Positions 16,380 through 23,636 of a stretch of 53,787 nt of DNA are shown here, piece after piece; within the stretch, counting starts at the first letter, position 1; each line of letters opens with the position of its first letter. Position numbers and translations under genes: made by a program. The DNA is from Streptomyces viridiviolaceus (GTDB lineage: Bacteria > Actinomycetota > Actinomycetes > Streptomycetales > Streptomycetaceae), in NCBI RefSeq assembly GCF_014650995.1, contig NZ_BMWA01000029.1, positions 1-53,787 on the forward strand, in the 5' to 3' direction. The notes beneath the pieces are model-generated. The model was not told the origin of the DNA, did no database searches, and worked only from the letters and a program-made list of their open reading frames with translations.

Positions 16380-17071
16380 CGCTCGCCTCCTTCCGGCGTG
16401 ACTCCCAGATATCCGCAGGCCGCGGCCCGGCGCAGGGCCTCTTCCTTGGCGCCCGGCGCGTCGAGCGGGCCGTCGACCAGTCCGGCGAACCCGATCGCGA
16501 CGCGCCGTCCGCCGATGGGCACGAGACCGACCTCGGCGCTCTCCCCCGGACCGAACCGCACCGAGGAACCGGCGGGGACGGCGAGGCGCATGCCGTAGGC
16601 CCGCTCGCGGTCGAAGTCCAGGCGCGGGTTGGCCTCGAAGAAGTGGAAGTGGGAGGTGACGGAGACGGGCACGGCCGCGGTGTTGGTGACCGTCAGCCGC
16701 AGCGCCGCTTCGGGCTCGGCGTGGTCGGGCCCCGGCAGCAGCGCGCCCGGCGCGTCCTCGCCCAGGCCGCCGCCGATGGGGTCGGAGACGACCGCCAGCC
16801 GCGAGCCGTCGTCGAAGACGGCCTCCACGTGCACCTCGGTGACCACGTCGGCGACGCCGGGTAGCACGTCGTCGGGGCCGAGCACCGACCGGGCGCGCTC
16901 GATCGCCTCCGCGAGCCGTGCGCCGTCGCGGGCGGCCTCGCAGACGGTGTCCGCGATCAGCGCGGTCGCCTCGGGGACGTTCAGCCTGAGTCCCCGGGCC
17001 CGCCGGGCGCGGGCCAGCTCGGCCGCCCCGAAGAGCAGCAGCCGGTCACGTTCCGTGGGGGTGAGTCTCAC
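16376..17071 (-). CDS. ureAB: Urease gamma-beta fusion subunit
   Basis: A 231-aa fusion of the small urease subunits, as in Helicobacter UreA. Residues 1-100 are the gamma domain (LTPTERDRLLLFGAAELARAR, LNVPEATALIADTVCEAARDG). About 110-220 are the beta domain (VTNTAAVPVSVTSHFHFFEANPRLDFDR, then YGMRLAVPAGSSVRF). It starts at a GTG with AAGGAGG upstream and is the first gene of the minus-strand operon. It forms the structural trimer base with ureC; catalytic residues are in ureC. Divergent operator-like sequences lie upstream. Confidence 0.9.
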   Translation of the reverse strand: MRLTPTERDRLLLFGAAELARARRARGLRLNVPEATALIADTVCEAARDGARLAEAIERARSVLGPDDVLPGVADVVTEVHVEAVFDDGSRLAVVSDPIGGGLGEDAPGALLPGPDHAEPEAALRLTVTNTAAVPVSVTSHFHFFEANPRLDFDRERAYGMRLAVPAGSSVRFGPGESAEVGLVPIGGRRVAIGFAGLVDGPLDAPGAKEEALRRAAACGYLGVTPEGGER

Positions 17072-17099
17072 GTCGCGGCACCTCCTTGCCTTCCTCGCA

Positions 17100-17185
17100 T
17101 TAGAGCATGACTCTAAACCGCGAATTCCTGGAACGGAAACATTGACGAATGAGCTTGGCGGACGTCACATTGAACGTCGCTCTAA
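17100..17185. promoter_or_regulatory. Divergent operator between ureAB and the permease
   Basis: A perfect inverted repeat TTAGAG-CATGA-CTCTAA lies at 17100-17116, close to ureAB. A related imperfect copy, TTGAACGTCGCTCTAA, lies at 17170-17185, close to the permease start. TAGAGT on the minus strand inside the first site could be the ureAB -10. Two matching sites, one per promoter, suggest a single regulator controls both directions. The cluster's TetR protein is the obvious candidate. Confidence 0.6.
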
Positions 17186-17216
17186 CCTCTCAGGCGGCCG
17201 TCGAAGGAGACCAGCC

Positions 17217-18659
17217 ATGCCGATAGAACAGCGCGGAGTCGACACCATCCCCGAGTCCGAACGCACCAGCGGCCCCCGCGACCTCGTCTCGATCCTGCTG
17301 GGCTCCAATCTCTGCCTCGGCGTGATCGTCTTCGGCTGGCTGCCGCCGTCCTTCGGTCTCGACTGGTGGGCGTCGGTGAGCGCGGTGGTGGCGGGCACGG
17401 TGTTCACGGCCCCGCTCGCCCTGGTCTCGCTGCGCACCGGCACCAACCTGTCGACGTCGTCCGGTGCCCAGTTCGGCGTGCGCGGACGGCTGGTCGGCTC
17501 GGTGGTCGGCCTGCTGCTGGCCCTCGGCTACACCGCGCTGACCGTGTGGATCGGCGGCGACGTGATGGTGAGCGTGCTGGGCCGGCTGGCCGGTCTGCCG
17601 CAGGGCGGGGTGTCGTACGCCGTCGTCTACGGGCTGCTGGCGGCGGCCACCGTCGCGGGCGCGGTGTACGGCTACCGGGTGCTGCTCGCGATGTCGCGCG
17701 TGCTGGCGGTGGGCATGACGGCCCTGCTGGTGCTGGGCGTGATCGCGTACGCGCCCGACTTCACGACCGCCGCGCTGCCGGAGGCGGGCGGCTACCTGCT
17801 GGGCGGGTTCTGGCCGACCTGGCTGCTCGCGGCCGTGGCCGCGGGACTGTCCGGGCCGATCGCCTTCATCACCCTGCTCGGCGACTACACCCGCTACATC
17901 TCCCCCGCCCGCCACTCCTCGCGGCGGGTGCTGCACGCGACCTGGCTCGGCCTGATGCTGGGCCTGCTGGTGCCGCAACTGTTCGGCACCTTCACCTCGT
18001 ACGCCGCCCGCGCCGCGCTGGACTACGCGGGTCCGCTGGTCGACGCCTCCCCCGGCTGGTACCTGGTGCCGCTGCTGCTCGCCGCCTCGGCGGGCTCGGT
18101 CGGCAACGCCGGTCTGATGCTGTACTCCATGGGCCTGGACCTGGACGCCATCCTTCCGCGCGCCTCCCGCGCCCGGGCCACCTGCGCGGTCGCCGTCGTC
18201 GCCACCGCCTGTGTGTTCGCCGGCCACTACGCGTGGGACGCGCAGTCCGCGATGACCTCGTTCGTGCTGCTGCTGACGGCGATCGGCACGCCCTGGGCGG
18301 TCATCACGCTCATCGGTTTCGCCCGCTGCGGCGGGGTGTACGACGCCGACGCCCTCCAGGTCTTCAACCGCCGCGCCCGGGGCGGGATCTACTGGTACCA
18401 CGCGGGCTGGAACGTCCCGGCGACCCTCTCCTGGGCGGCCGGCGCCGTCGTCGGCGTCCTGGCGGTGTCCCTGCCGTCGTACGAGGGTCCGCTGCTGGCA
18501 CTGACCGGCTCGGTGGACTGCAGCTTCCTGCTGTCGGGACTGGTCGGAGGCGTCGTGTACCTCGTGTCGGCTCCGGGTGGCGTCACGCCGCCCGCATCCG
18601 CAGCCGAGGCGGCGGGCCCCGCTGCCTGCCCGACCGAGACGGGCGGCGGGCGGGCTTAG
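17217..18659 (+). CDS. NCS1-family purine/cytosine permease
   Basis: A 480-aa, about 12-helix transporter of the nucleobase:cation symporter-1 family. Typical segments are the N-terminal PRDLVSILLGSNLCLGVIVFG, an LSTSSGAQFGVRG helix 3 region, SGPIAFITLLGDYTRYIS (helix 6 and loop), and a late IGTPWAVITLIGF. NCS1 members import cytosine, purines, allantoin, hydantoins or thiamine-like compounds with Na+ or H+. The ATG at 17217 has AAGGAG seven bases upstream. Its divergence from the urease operon over shared operator-like sites suggests it imports the nitrogen source the operon breaks down. The 3' end is convergent with ilvE. Confidence 0.85.
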   Translation: MPIEQRGVDTIPESERTSGPRDLVSILLGSNLCLGVIVFGWLPPSFGLDWWASVSAVVAGTVFTAPLALVSLRTGTNLSTSSGAQFGVRGRLVGSVVGLLLALGYTALTVWIGGDVMVSVLGRLAGLPQGGVSYAVVYGLLAAATVAGAVYGYRVLLAMSRVLAVGMTALLVLGVIAYAPDFTTAALPEAGGYLLGGFWPTWLLAAVAAGLSGPIAFITLLGDYTRYISPARHSSRRVLHATWLGLMLGLLVPQLFGTFTSYAARAALDYAGPLVDASPGWYLVPLLLAASAGSVGNAGLMLYSMGLDLDAILPRASRARATCAVAVVATACVFAGHYAWDAQSAMTSFVLLLTAIGTPWAVITLIGFARCGGVYDADALQVFNRRARGGIYWYHAGWNVPATLSWAAGAVVGVLAVSLPSYEGPLLALTGSVDCSFLLSGLVGGVVYLVSAPGGVTPPASAAEAAGPAACPTETGGGRA

Positions 18660-18676
18660 GGCGGGAGTCGGAGGGC

Positions 18677-18715
18677 GAGGCCCCCGGCGACGGCCACACC
18701 GCCGCCGGAGGCCTC
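18677..18715. terminator. Bidirectional terminator between permease and ilvE
   Basis: An imperfect inverted repeat of about 17-bp arms, GAGGCC(c)CCGGCG(a)CGG against CCG(c)CGCCGG(a)GGCCTC, with a short loop. It sits between two convergent stop codons. Confidence 0.55.
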
Positions 18716-18729
18716 AGCCGACCGGAGCC

Positions 18730-19818
18730 CTATCCCAGCGTGTGCATCCAGCCGTGCTTGTCCTCCGCCGTGCCGCGCTGGATGTCCAGGAGGGCCTGCC
18801 GCAGCCGGAGGGTCACCTCGCCGGGCTCGCCCCCGCTCTGCTGCCACTCGGCACCGGCCCGCTTGACCGTGCCGACCGGGGTGATCACGGCCGCCGTGCC
18901 GCAGGCGAAGACCTCGGTGAGGGTGCCGTTCTCCGAGTCGCGCTGCCACTGGTCGACGGAGACCCGGCCCTCCTCGGCCTCGTAGCCGAGGTCGCGGGCG
19001 ACGGTGAGGAGGGAGTCGCGGGTGACGCCCTCCAGGATGGAGCCGGTGAGGGACGGGGTGACGATCTTGTTGCCGTACACGAAGTACAGGTTCATGCCGC
19101 CGAGTTCCTCGACCCACGTGTGCTCGACCGCGTCGAGGTAGCAGACCTGGTCACAGCCCTTGGCGGCGGCCTCGGCCTGGGCGAGCAGGGACGCGGCGTA
19201 GTTGCCGCCGGTCTTGGCGTCGCCCATGCCGCCGGGGACGGCGCGGACACGGTCCTCGGAGACCCAGATGGAGACCGGCTTGACGCCGCCCGGGAAGTAG
19301 GCGCCGGCCGGGGAGGCGATGACGATGAAGAGGTACTCGTTGGCGGGCTTGACGCCCAGGCCGACCTCGGTCGCGATCATGAACGGGCGCAGGTAGAGGG
19401 ACTCCTCGCCGCCGTGCGCCGGAACCCAGTTCTGATCCTGCTTCACCAGCGCGTCGCACGCCTCGAGGAACGTCTCCACCGGCAGCTCCGGCATGCCGAG
19501 CCGACGCGAGGACGCCTGGAAGCGCTGGGCGTTCTTCTCCGGACGGAAGGTGGCGACGGACCCGTCGGGCCGGCGGTAGGCCTTCAGACCCTCGAAGATC
19601 TCCTGCGCGTAGTGCAGGACCATGGTGGCCGGGTCGAGGGAGAGCGGGGCGTACGGAACGAGCTGACCGTCGTGCCAGCCGCGGCCCTCGGTCCACTTGA
19701 TCGTCACCATGTGATCGGTGAAGTGGCGGCCGAACCCGGGGTTGGCCAGAATCGCCTCGCGCTCGGCGTCGGAGAGCGGGCTGGCGGAGGGCTTGAGCTC
19801 GATCGTGGGCGTCGTCAT
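18730..19818 (-). CDS. ilvE: Branched-chain amino acid aminotransferase
   Basis: A 362-aa class IV PLP aminotransferase that makes the last step of Leu, Ile and Val synthesis using glutamate. Recognisable parts are FGRHFTDHMVTIKWTEGRGWHDG at the N-terminus, GLKAYRRPDGSVATFRPEKNAQRFQ, the PLP lysine in GDAKTGGNYAASLLAQ, CDQVCYLDAVEHTWVEELGGMN and the phosphate-binding GSILEGVTRDS. The ATG at 19818 has GAAGGA nine bases upstream; an in-frame extension to 19902 is rejected. A candidate promoter (GATAAT at 19929-19934) and a small upstream reading frame precede it, and a terminator isolates it from leuB. Confidence 0.95.
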   Translation of the reverse strand: MTTPTIELKPSASPLSDAEREAILANPGFGRHFTDHMVTIKWTEGRGWHDGQLVPYAPLSLDPATMVLHYAQEIFEGLKAYRRPDGSVATFRPEKNAQRFQASSRRLGMPELPVETFLEACDALVKQDQNWVPAHGGEESLYLRPFMIATEVGLGVKPANEYLFIVIASPAGAYFPGGVKPVSIWVSEDRVRAVPGGMGDAKTGGNYAASLLAQAEAAAKGCDQVCYLDAVEHTWVEELGGMNLYFVYGNKIVTPSLTGSILEGVTRDSLLTVARDLGYEAEEGRVSVDQWQRDSENGTLTEVFACGTAAVITPVGTVKRAGAEWQQSGGEPGEVTLRLRQALLDIQRGTAEDKHGWMHTLG

Positions 19819-19910
19819 GGGTTGATGTCCTTCACCGGTCGGTTGTGACGGGCCGCAGTCACGCCCGTACGGCCGGTGGCCGGTCCTAGGACGTCCGAGC
19901 ATTCCCTCAT
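19815..19910 (-). CDS. Possible 31-aa upstream reading frame overlapping the ilvE start
   Basis: An ATG at 19910 opens a frame, MRECSDVLGPATG...KDINP, whose TGA overlaps the ilvE ATG by 4 bp (ATGA). It includes one very rare CTA leucine codon. No strong ribosome binding site precedes it. It could couple ilvE translation to leucine supply or be chance. Confidence 0.2.
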   Translation of the reverse strand: MRECSDVLGPATGRTGVTAARHNRPVKDINP

Positions 19911-19928
19911 GTCGCGGCTTCGCGTTCG

Positions 19929-19957
19929 ATTATCGCGCGAGGGCTGCGCCGGATGAA
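19929..19957 (-). promoter_or_regulatory. Candidate ilvE promoter
   Basis: On the minus strand GATAAT (19929-19934) is close to a consensus -10, with TTCATC 17 bp upstream (19952-19957) as a weak -35. It lies about 110 bp before the ilvE start. Confidence 0.4.
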
Positions 19958-20010
19958 ACGGGGTGAATGCGGTCCAGGGTTCGATGGTCGCACCTGGAGG
20001 ACGCAGGAGA

Positions 20011-20048
20011 AAGCCGCCGGGTGCCTTGTTTTTCGGACCCGGCGGCTT
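20011..20048 (-). terminator. leuB terminator
   Basis: A 12-bp perfect stem, AAGCCGCCGGGT against ACCCGGCGGCTT, with a 14-nt loop, lies 30 bp beyond the leuB stop. On the minus strand it is followed by TTTCTCC. Confidence 0.7.
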
Positions 20049-20077
20049 CGAAAGGTTGGATTTCGAGTGCGCCGGGG

Positions 20078-21121
20078 TCAGCCGGCTACTCGTACGGCGA
20101 GTGCGTCGCCGATCTCGGAGGTGCTGCGGGCGGGCTTGTCACCGCGCTCGCCGAGGTCGGCGGCGACCGCCTCCTCGATCCGGGTCGCCTCGGCGTCGTA
20201 GCCGAGGTGGCGCAGCAGCAGGGCGACGGACAGCACCGTGGCGGTGGGGTCGGCCTTGCCCTGGCCGGCGATGTCCGGGGCCGAGCCGTGGACGGGCTCG
20301 AACATGGACGGGAACGCGCCGCTCGGGTTGATGTTGCCGGAGGCGGCGACGCCGATGCCGCCGGAGACGGCCGCGGCGAGGTCGGTGATGATGTCGCCGA
20401 ACAGGTTGTCGGTGACGATCACGTCGAAGCGCTCGGGCTGGGTGACGAGGTAGATCGTCGCCGCGTCCACGTGCATGTACTCGGTGGTGACCTCGGGGAA
20501 CTCCTCGGCCACCTTGTTGAAGACGTTCGTCCACAGGTGACCCGCGAAGGTCAGCACGTTGTTCTTGTGGATGAGCGCCAGCTTCTTGCGCGGGCGGGCC
20601 TGCGCGCGGGCGAAGGCGTCGCGGACCACGCGCTCGACGCCGTAGGCCGTGTTGACGGAGACCTCGGTGGCGACCTCGTGCTCGGTGCCCTTGCGGATGG
20701 TGCCGCCGTTGCCGGTGTACGGGCCCTCGGTGCCCTCGCGGACGACGACGAAGTCGATCTCCGGCTGCCCGGCGAGCGGGGTCGCCACGCCGGGCAGGAG
20801 CTTGCTCGGGCGCAGGTTGACGTGGTGGTCGAAGGCGAACCGGAGCTTGAGCAGGAAGCCGCGCTCCAGGACGCCGGACGGCACCGACGGGTCGCCGATC
20901 GCGCCGAGCAGGATCGCGTCGTGCGCCTTGAGGGCGTCGAGGTCGGCGTCGGTGAGGGTCTCACCGGTGGCGTGGTAGCGCTTGGCGCCGAAGTCGTACT
21001 CCTTGGTCTCCAGCTTCACATCCTGCGGAAGGACGGCGGAGAGGACCTTGAGACCTTCGGCCACGACCTCCTGGCCGATGCCGTCACCGGGGATCACTGC
21101 GAGATTGAGGCTGCGAGACAT
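20078..21121 (-). CDS. leuB: 3-isopropylmalate dehydrogenase
   Basis: A 347-aa NAD-dependent beta-decarboxylating dehydrogenase that converts 3-isopropylmalate to 2-ketoisocaproate in leucine synthesis. Visible signatures are LAVIPGDGIGQEV at the N-terminus, VVREGTEGPYTG, a Lys-His-rich region KKLALIHKNNVL, and the metal and substrate motif VTDNLFGDIITDLAAAVSGGIG, then FEPVHGSAPDIAGQGKADP. Length is normal. It is probably read after the 43-aa gene (21188-21319), 66 bp upstream, and ends at the 20011-20048 terminator. Confidence 0.95.
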   Translation of the reverse strand: MSRSLNLAVIPGDGIGQEVVAEGLKVLSAVLPQDVKLETKEYDFGAKRYHATGETLTDADLDALKAHDAILLGAIGDPSVPSGVLERGFLLKLRFAFDHHVNLRPSKLLPGVATPLAGQPEIDFVVVREGTEGPYTGNGGTIRKGTEHEVATEVSVNTAYGVERVVRDAFARAQARPRKKLALIHKNNVLTFAGHLWTNVFNKVAEEFPEVTTEYMHVDAATIYLVTQPERFDVIVTDNLFGDIITDLAAAVSGGIGVAASGNINPSGAFPSMFEPVHGSAPDIAGQGKADPTATVLSVALLLRHLGYDAEATRIEEAVAADLGERGDKPARSTSEIGDALAVRVAG

Positions 21122-21187
21122 GCCCGCACCCTACTCCTCGTCCCACGGGATGACATGCGGTGTCCGTCATCCGGACACCGCGCGGCG

Positions 21188-21319
21188 TCAGTGCCCCGTC
21201 GCGCCACCGTTGTCGCGGCGGTCGAGGGCGCGCTGGAGGGCGGCGGCGGCGTTCTTGCGGTCGGAGTCGCTCGTACGGGAGATGTGGCGGACTCGGCGGC
21301 GGACGGTCGTCTCGGCCAT
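21188..21319 (-). CDS. Small basic protein upstream of leuB (43 aa)
   Basis: The peptide reads MAETTVRRRVRHISRTSDSD, then RKNAAAALQRALDRRDNGGA and TGH. The ATG at 21319 has a perfect AAGGAG nine bases upstream, strong evidence that it is translated. It is Arg-rich, with a likely helix NAAAALQRALDRR. From memory a short conserved gene occupies the same place beside leuB in S. coelicolor. Function unknown; it is too polar to be a membrane protein and has no Leu/Ile/Val run, so it is not an attenuation leader. Confidence 0.7.
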   Translation of the reverse strand: MAETTVRRRVRHISRTSDSDRKNAAAALQRALDRRDNGGATGH

Positions 21320-21651
21320 GGGGAATCGACTCCTTCGACACAGATGTGGAGTGCGGAAAGGGGGTTACGAGACGCCGGAAGGGGCGGGGGGCCATGGGCC
21401 GCAGGGGTTGCCTGCACGGGGCCCGGCTCACGACCGCCATTCGCTTGATCGAGCGAGACGTTCGGCTCCTACAAAGCTAAGGGAGCGGCGCGCTCCTGTC
21501 TGCACAATTACTCGGACTTCCTACTATCTGAGACGGTGCAGTGGGCCACACGCCGTTGACCTGCGGTTTCGCCGACGCCCCGGGTGGTCCACACGACTGA
21601 TCCTGTGCACCGCGTGTGGCATCGCGTTCCGGCCGCGGGAACGGTGAGGGC
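21320..21651. other. 332-bp divergent intergenic region
   Basis: It separates the 43-aa/leuB unit (minus) from the 68-aa gene (plus). An AT-richer patch at 21503-21535 contains TACTAT (21522-21527), a possible plus-strand -10. TTAGCTTTG around 21473-21481 on the minus strand could serve leuB. I see no RNA gene or terminator. Confidence 0.4.
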
Positions 21652-21858
21652 ATGAGCGACACGGCAAAGGCACTTCTCGAGGGCGGTCCGCAGGACCTCC
21701 CCGAACGGATCGTCCCGATCACGACCCCCGGAGAGGACCTGAAGATCGAGCTGCGCAACGGCTACGAGCACTTCAGGCCCACCGACCGCCGCGCGGACAC
21801 TCCGGAGGGCAGGCTGCCCGTGTACGAGTGGTGGGAGCGCACGGAGATGCCCGGCTAG
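21652..21858 (+). CDS. Small conserved Streptomyces protein (68 aa, DUF5988-like)
   Basis: A 68-aa acidic protein beginning MSDTAKALLEGGPQDLPERI, followed by LKIELRNGYEHFRPTDRR and a Trp-rich end, YEWWERTEMPG. It resembles the small Streptomyces proteins I recall as DUF5988, which share ALLEGGP...LPER and GYEHF. The ATG at 21652 has GTGAGG upstream; a 12-codon extension lacks support. No catalytic residues are apparent. It is convergent with pruA, and a strong hairpin separates them. Confidence 0.65.
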   Translation: MSDTAKALLEGGPQDLPERIVPITTPGEDLKIELRNGYEHFRPTDRRADTPEGRLPVYEWWERTEMPG

Positions 21859-21905
21859 ACGGGACAACCGCGGAGACCGCGGACGCCGTCGCCGGGCGGA
21901 CACGC

Positions 21906-21940
21906 GGACGGGCCAGGTCGGGGGGAGACCTGGCCCGTCC
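21906..21940. terminator. Bidirectional terminator between the 68-aa gene and pruA
   Basis: A perfect 14-bp stem, GGACGGGCCAGGTC against GACCTGGCCCGTCC, with a 7-nt loop, between convergent stop codons. It has no T-tract, as is common in Streptomyces. Confidence 0.8.
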
Positions 21941-21955
21941 GGGATCGGGTGGGCG

Positions 21956-23587
21956 TCAGCCCATGTGCGGGTAGCTGTAGTCGGTCGGGGCGACCAGCGT
22001 CTCCTTGATGGCGCGGGTCAGGGTCCAGCGCATCAGGTTCTGCGGGGCACCGGCCTTGTCGTTGGTGCCGGAGGCACGGCCGCCGCCGAAGGGCTGCTGG
22101 CCGACGACCGCACCGGTCGACTTGTCGTTGATGTAGAAGTTGCCGGCCGCGTAGCGCAGCTTCTCCATCGTGTACGCCGCCGCCGCGCGGTCGTTGGAGA
22201 TGACCGAACCGGTGAGGGCGTAGTCGGAGACCGACTCCATCTGGGTCAGCATCTCGTCGTACTTGTCGTCCTCGTAGACGTACACGGCGAGGATCGGGCC
22301 GAAGTACTCGGTGCGGAAGACCTCGTTCTCCGGGTCGGTGCACTCGATGACGGTCGGGCGGACGAAGTAGCCGACCGAGTCGTCGTAGGAGCCGCCCGCG
22401 ACGATCGTGCAGGCGTCGTCCTCCTTGGCGCGGTCGATGGCGGCCTTGTTCTTGGCGAAGGACCGCTCGTCGATGACGGCGCCGATGAAGTTCGACAGGT
22501 CGGTGACGTCACCCATGGTCAGGTAGTCGACCTCGGCGGCGAACTCCTCCTTGAAGCCGTCGTTCCAGATCGACGCCGGGATGTACGCACGGGAGGTCGC
22601 GCTGCACTTCTGGCCCTGGTACTCGAAGGCACCGCGGGTCAGGGCGGTCTTCAGCACGGCACGGTCGGCGCTCGGGTGGGCGACCAGGAAGTCCTTGCCG
22701 CCGGTCTCGCCGACCAGGCGCGGGTAGGTGCGGTACTTCTCGATGTTGTTGCCGACCGTCTTCCACAGGTGCTGGAAGGTCTTGGTCGAGCCGGTGAAGT
22801 GGATGCCGGCCAGGTCGCGGTGGTTCAGGGCGACCTCGGAGACCTCCAGGCCGTCACCGGTGACCAGGTTGATGACGCCCTTGGGCAGACCGGCCTCCTC
22901 CAGCAGCTGCATCAGCAGCACGGCGGCGTGGGTCTGGGTCGGGGACGGCTTCCAGACCACGACGTTGCCCATGAGCGCGGGCGCGGTGGGCAGGTTGGCC
23001 GCGATGGCGCTGAAGTTGAACGGGGTGATCGCGTAGACGAAGCCCTCCAGCGGGCGGTGGTCCAGACGGTTCCACACGCCCGGCGAGTTGGCCGGGGGCT
23101 GCTCGGCCAGGATCTGGCGGGCGTAGTGGACGTTGAATCGCCAGAAGTCGATCAGCTCGCAGGGGCTGTCGATCTCGGCCTGCTGGGCCGTCTTGGACTG
23201 GCCGAGCATGGTGGAGGCGGCGATGGTCTCGCGCCACGGGCCGGACAGCAGCTCGGCGGCGCGCAGGATGATCGCCGCGCGGTCGTCGAAGGACATCGCG
23301 CGCCAGGCCGGGGCGGCGGCGAGGGCCGCGTCGATGGCGTCCTGCGCGTCCTGCTGGGTGGCGTTCGCGTACGTGCCCAGGCGCGCCTTGTGGTTGTGCG
23401 GCTGCACCACGTCGAAGCGCTCGCCGCCGCCCATCCGCTTGACGCCGCCGATGGTGCAGGGCAGGTCGATCGGGTTGTCGGCCAGCTCCTTGAGCTTGGC
23501 CTCCAGACGGGCACGCTCGGGCGAGCCGGGGGCGTAGCCGTGCACCGGCTCGTTGACGGGGGTGGGGACCTGGGTCACAGCGTCCAT
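21956..23587 (-). CDS. pruA: L-glutamate gamma-semialdehyde (1-pyrroline-5-carboxylate) dehydrogenase
   Basis: A 543-aa NAD-dependent aldehyde dehydrogenase that performs the second step of proline catabolism, giving glutamate. The N-terminal extension typical of RocA/PutA-type enzymes is present. NAD-binding segments FVYAITPFNFSAIAANLP and FTGSTKTF, the general base Glu in LVGETGGKDF and the nucleophile Cys in YQGQKCSATSR (about residue 300) are all visible, as is the C-terminal QQPFGGGRASGTNDK. The start has AAGGAG upstream. It lies 49 bp after the proline dehydrogenase gene on the same strand, so the two form a catabolic operon. Confidence 0.95.
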   Translation of the reverse strand: MDAVTQVPTPVNEPVHGYAPGSPERARLEAKLKELADNPIDLPCTIGGVKRMGGGERFDVVQPHNHKARLGTYANATQQDAQDAIDAALAAAPAWRAMSFDDRAAIILRAAELLSGPWRETIAASTMLGQSKTAQQAEIDSPCELIDFWRFNVHYARQILAEQPPANSPGVWNRLDHRPLEGFVYAITPFNFSAIAANLPTAPALMGNVVVWKPSPTQTHAAVLLMQLLEEAGLPKGVINLVTGDGLEVSEVALNHRDLAGIHFTGSTKTFQHLWKTVGNNIEKYRTYPRLVGETGGKDFLVAHPSADRAVLKTALTRGAFEYQGQKCSATSRAYIPASIWNDGFKEEFAAEVDYLTMGDVTDLSNFIGAVIDERSFAKNKAAIDRAKEDDACTIVAGGSYDDSVGYFVRPTVIECTDPENEVFRTEYFGPILAVYVYEDDKYDEMLTQMESVSDYALTGSVISNDRAAAAYTMEKLRYAAGNFYINDKSTGAVVGQQPFGGGRASGTNDKAGAPQNLMRWTLTRAIKETLVAPTDYSYPHMG

Positions 23588-23636
23588 GGGTTCCGTAACT
23601 CCTTGACTTGAGCGGTGTTGCGAGCGGGTGCGGGGC

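Noticed and set aside
14667..17071. Canonical urease operon with maturation genes
   Set aside because: Both neighbours were examined; agmatine deiminase and a permease flank the structural genes, and no ureD, E, F or G is present.
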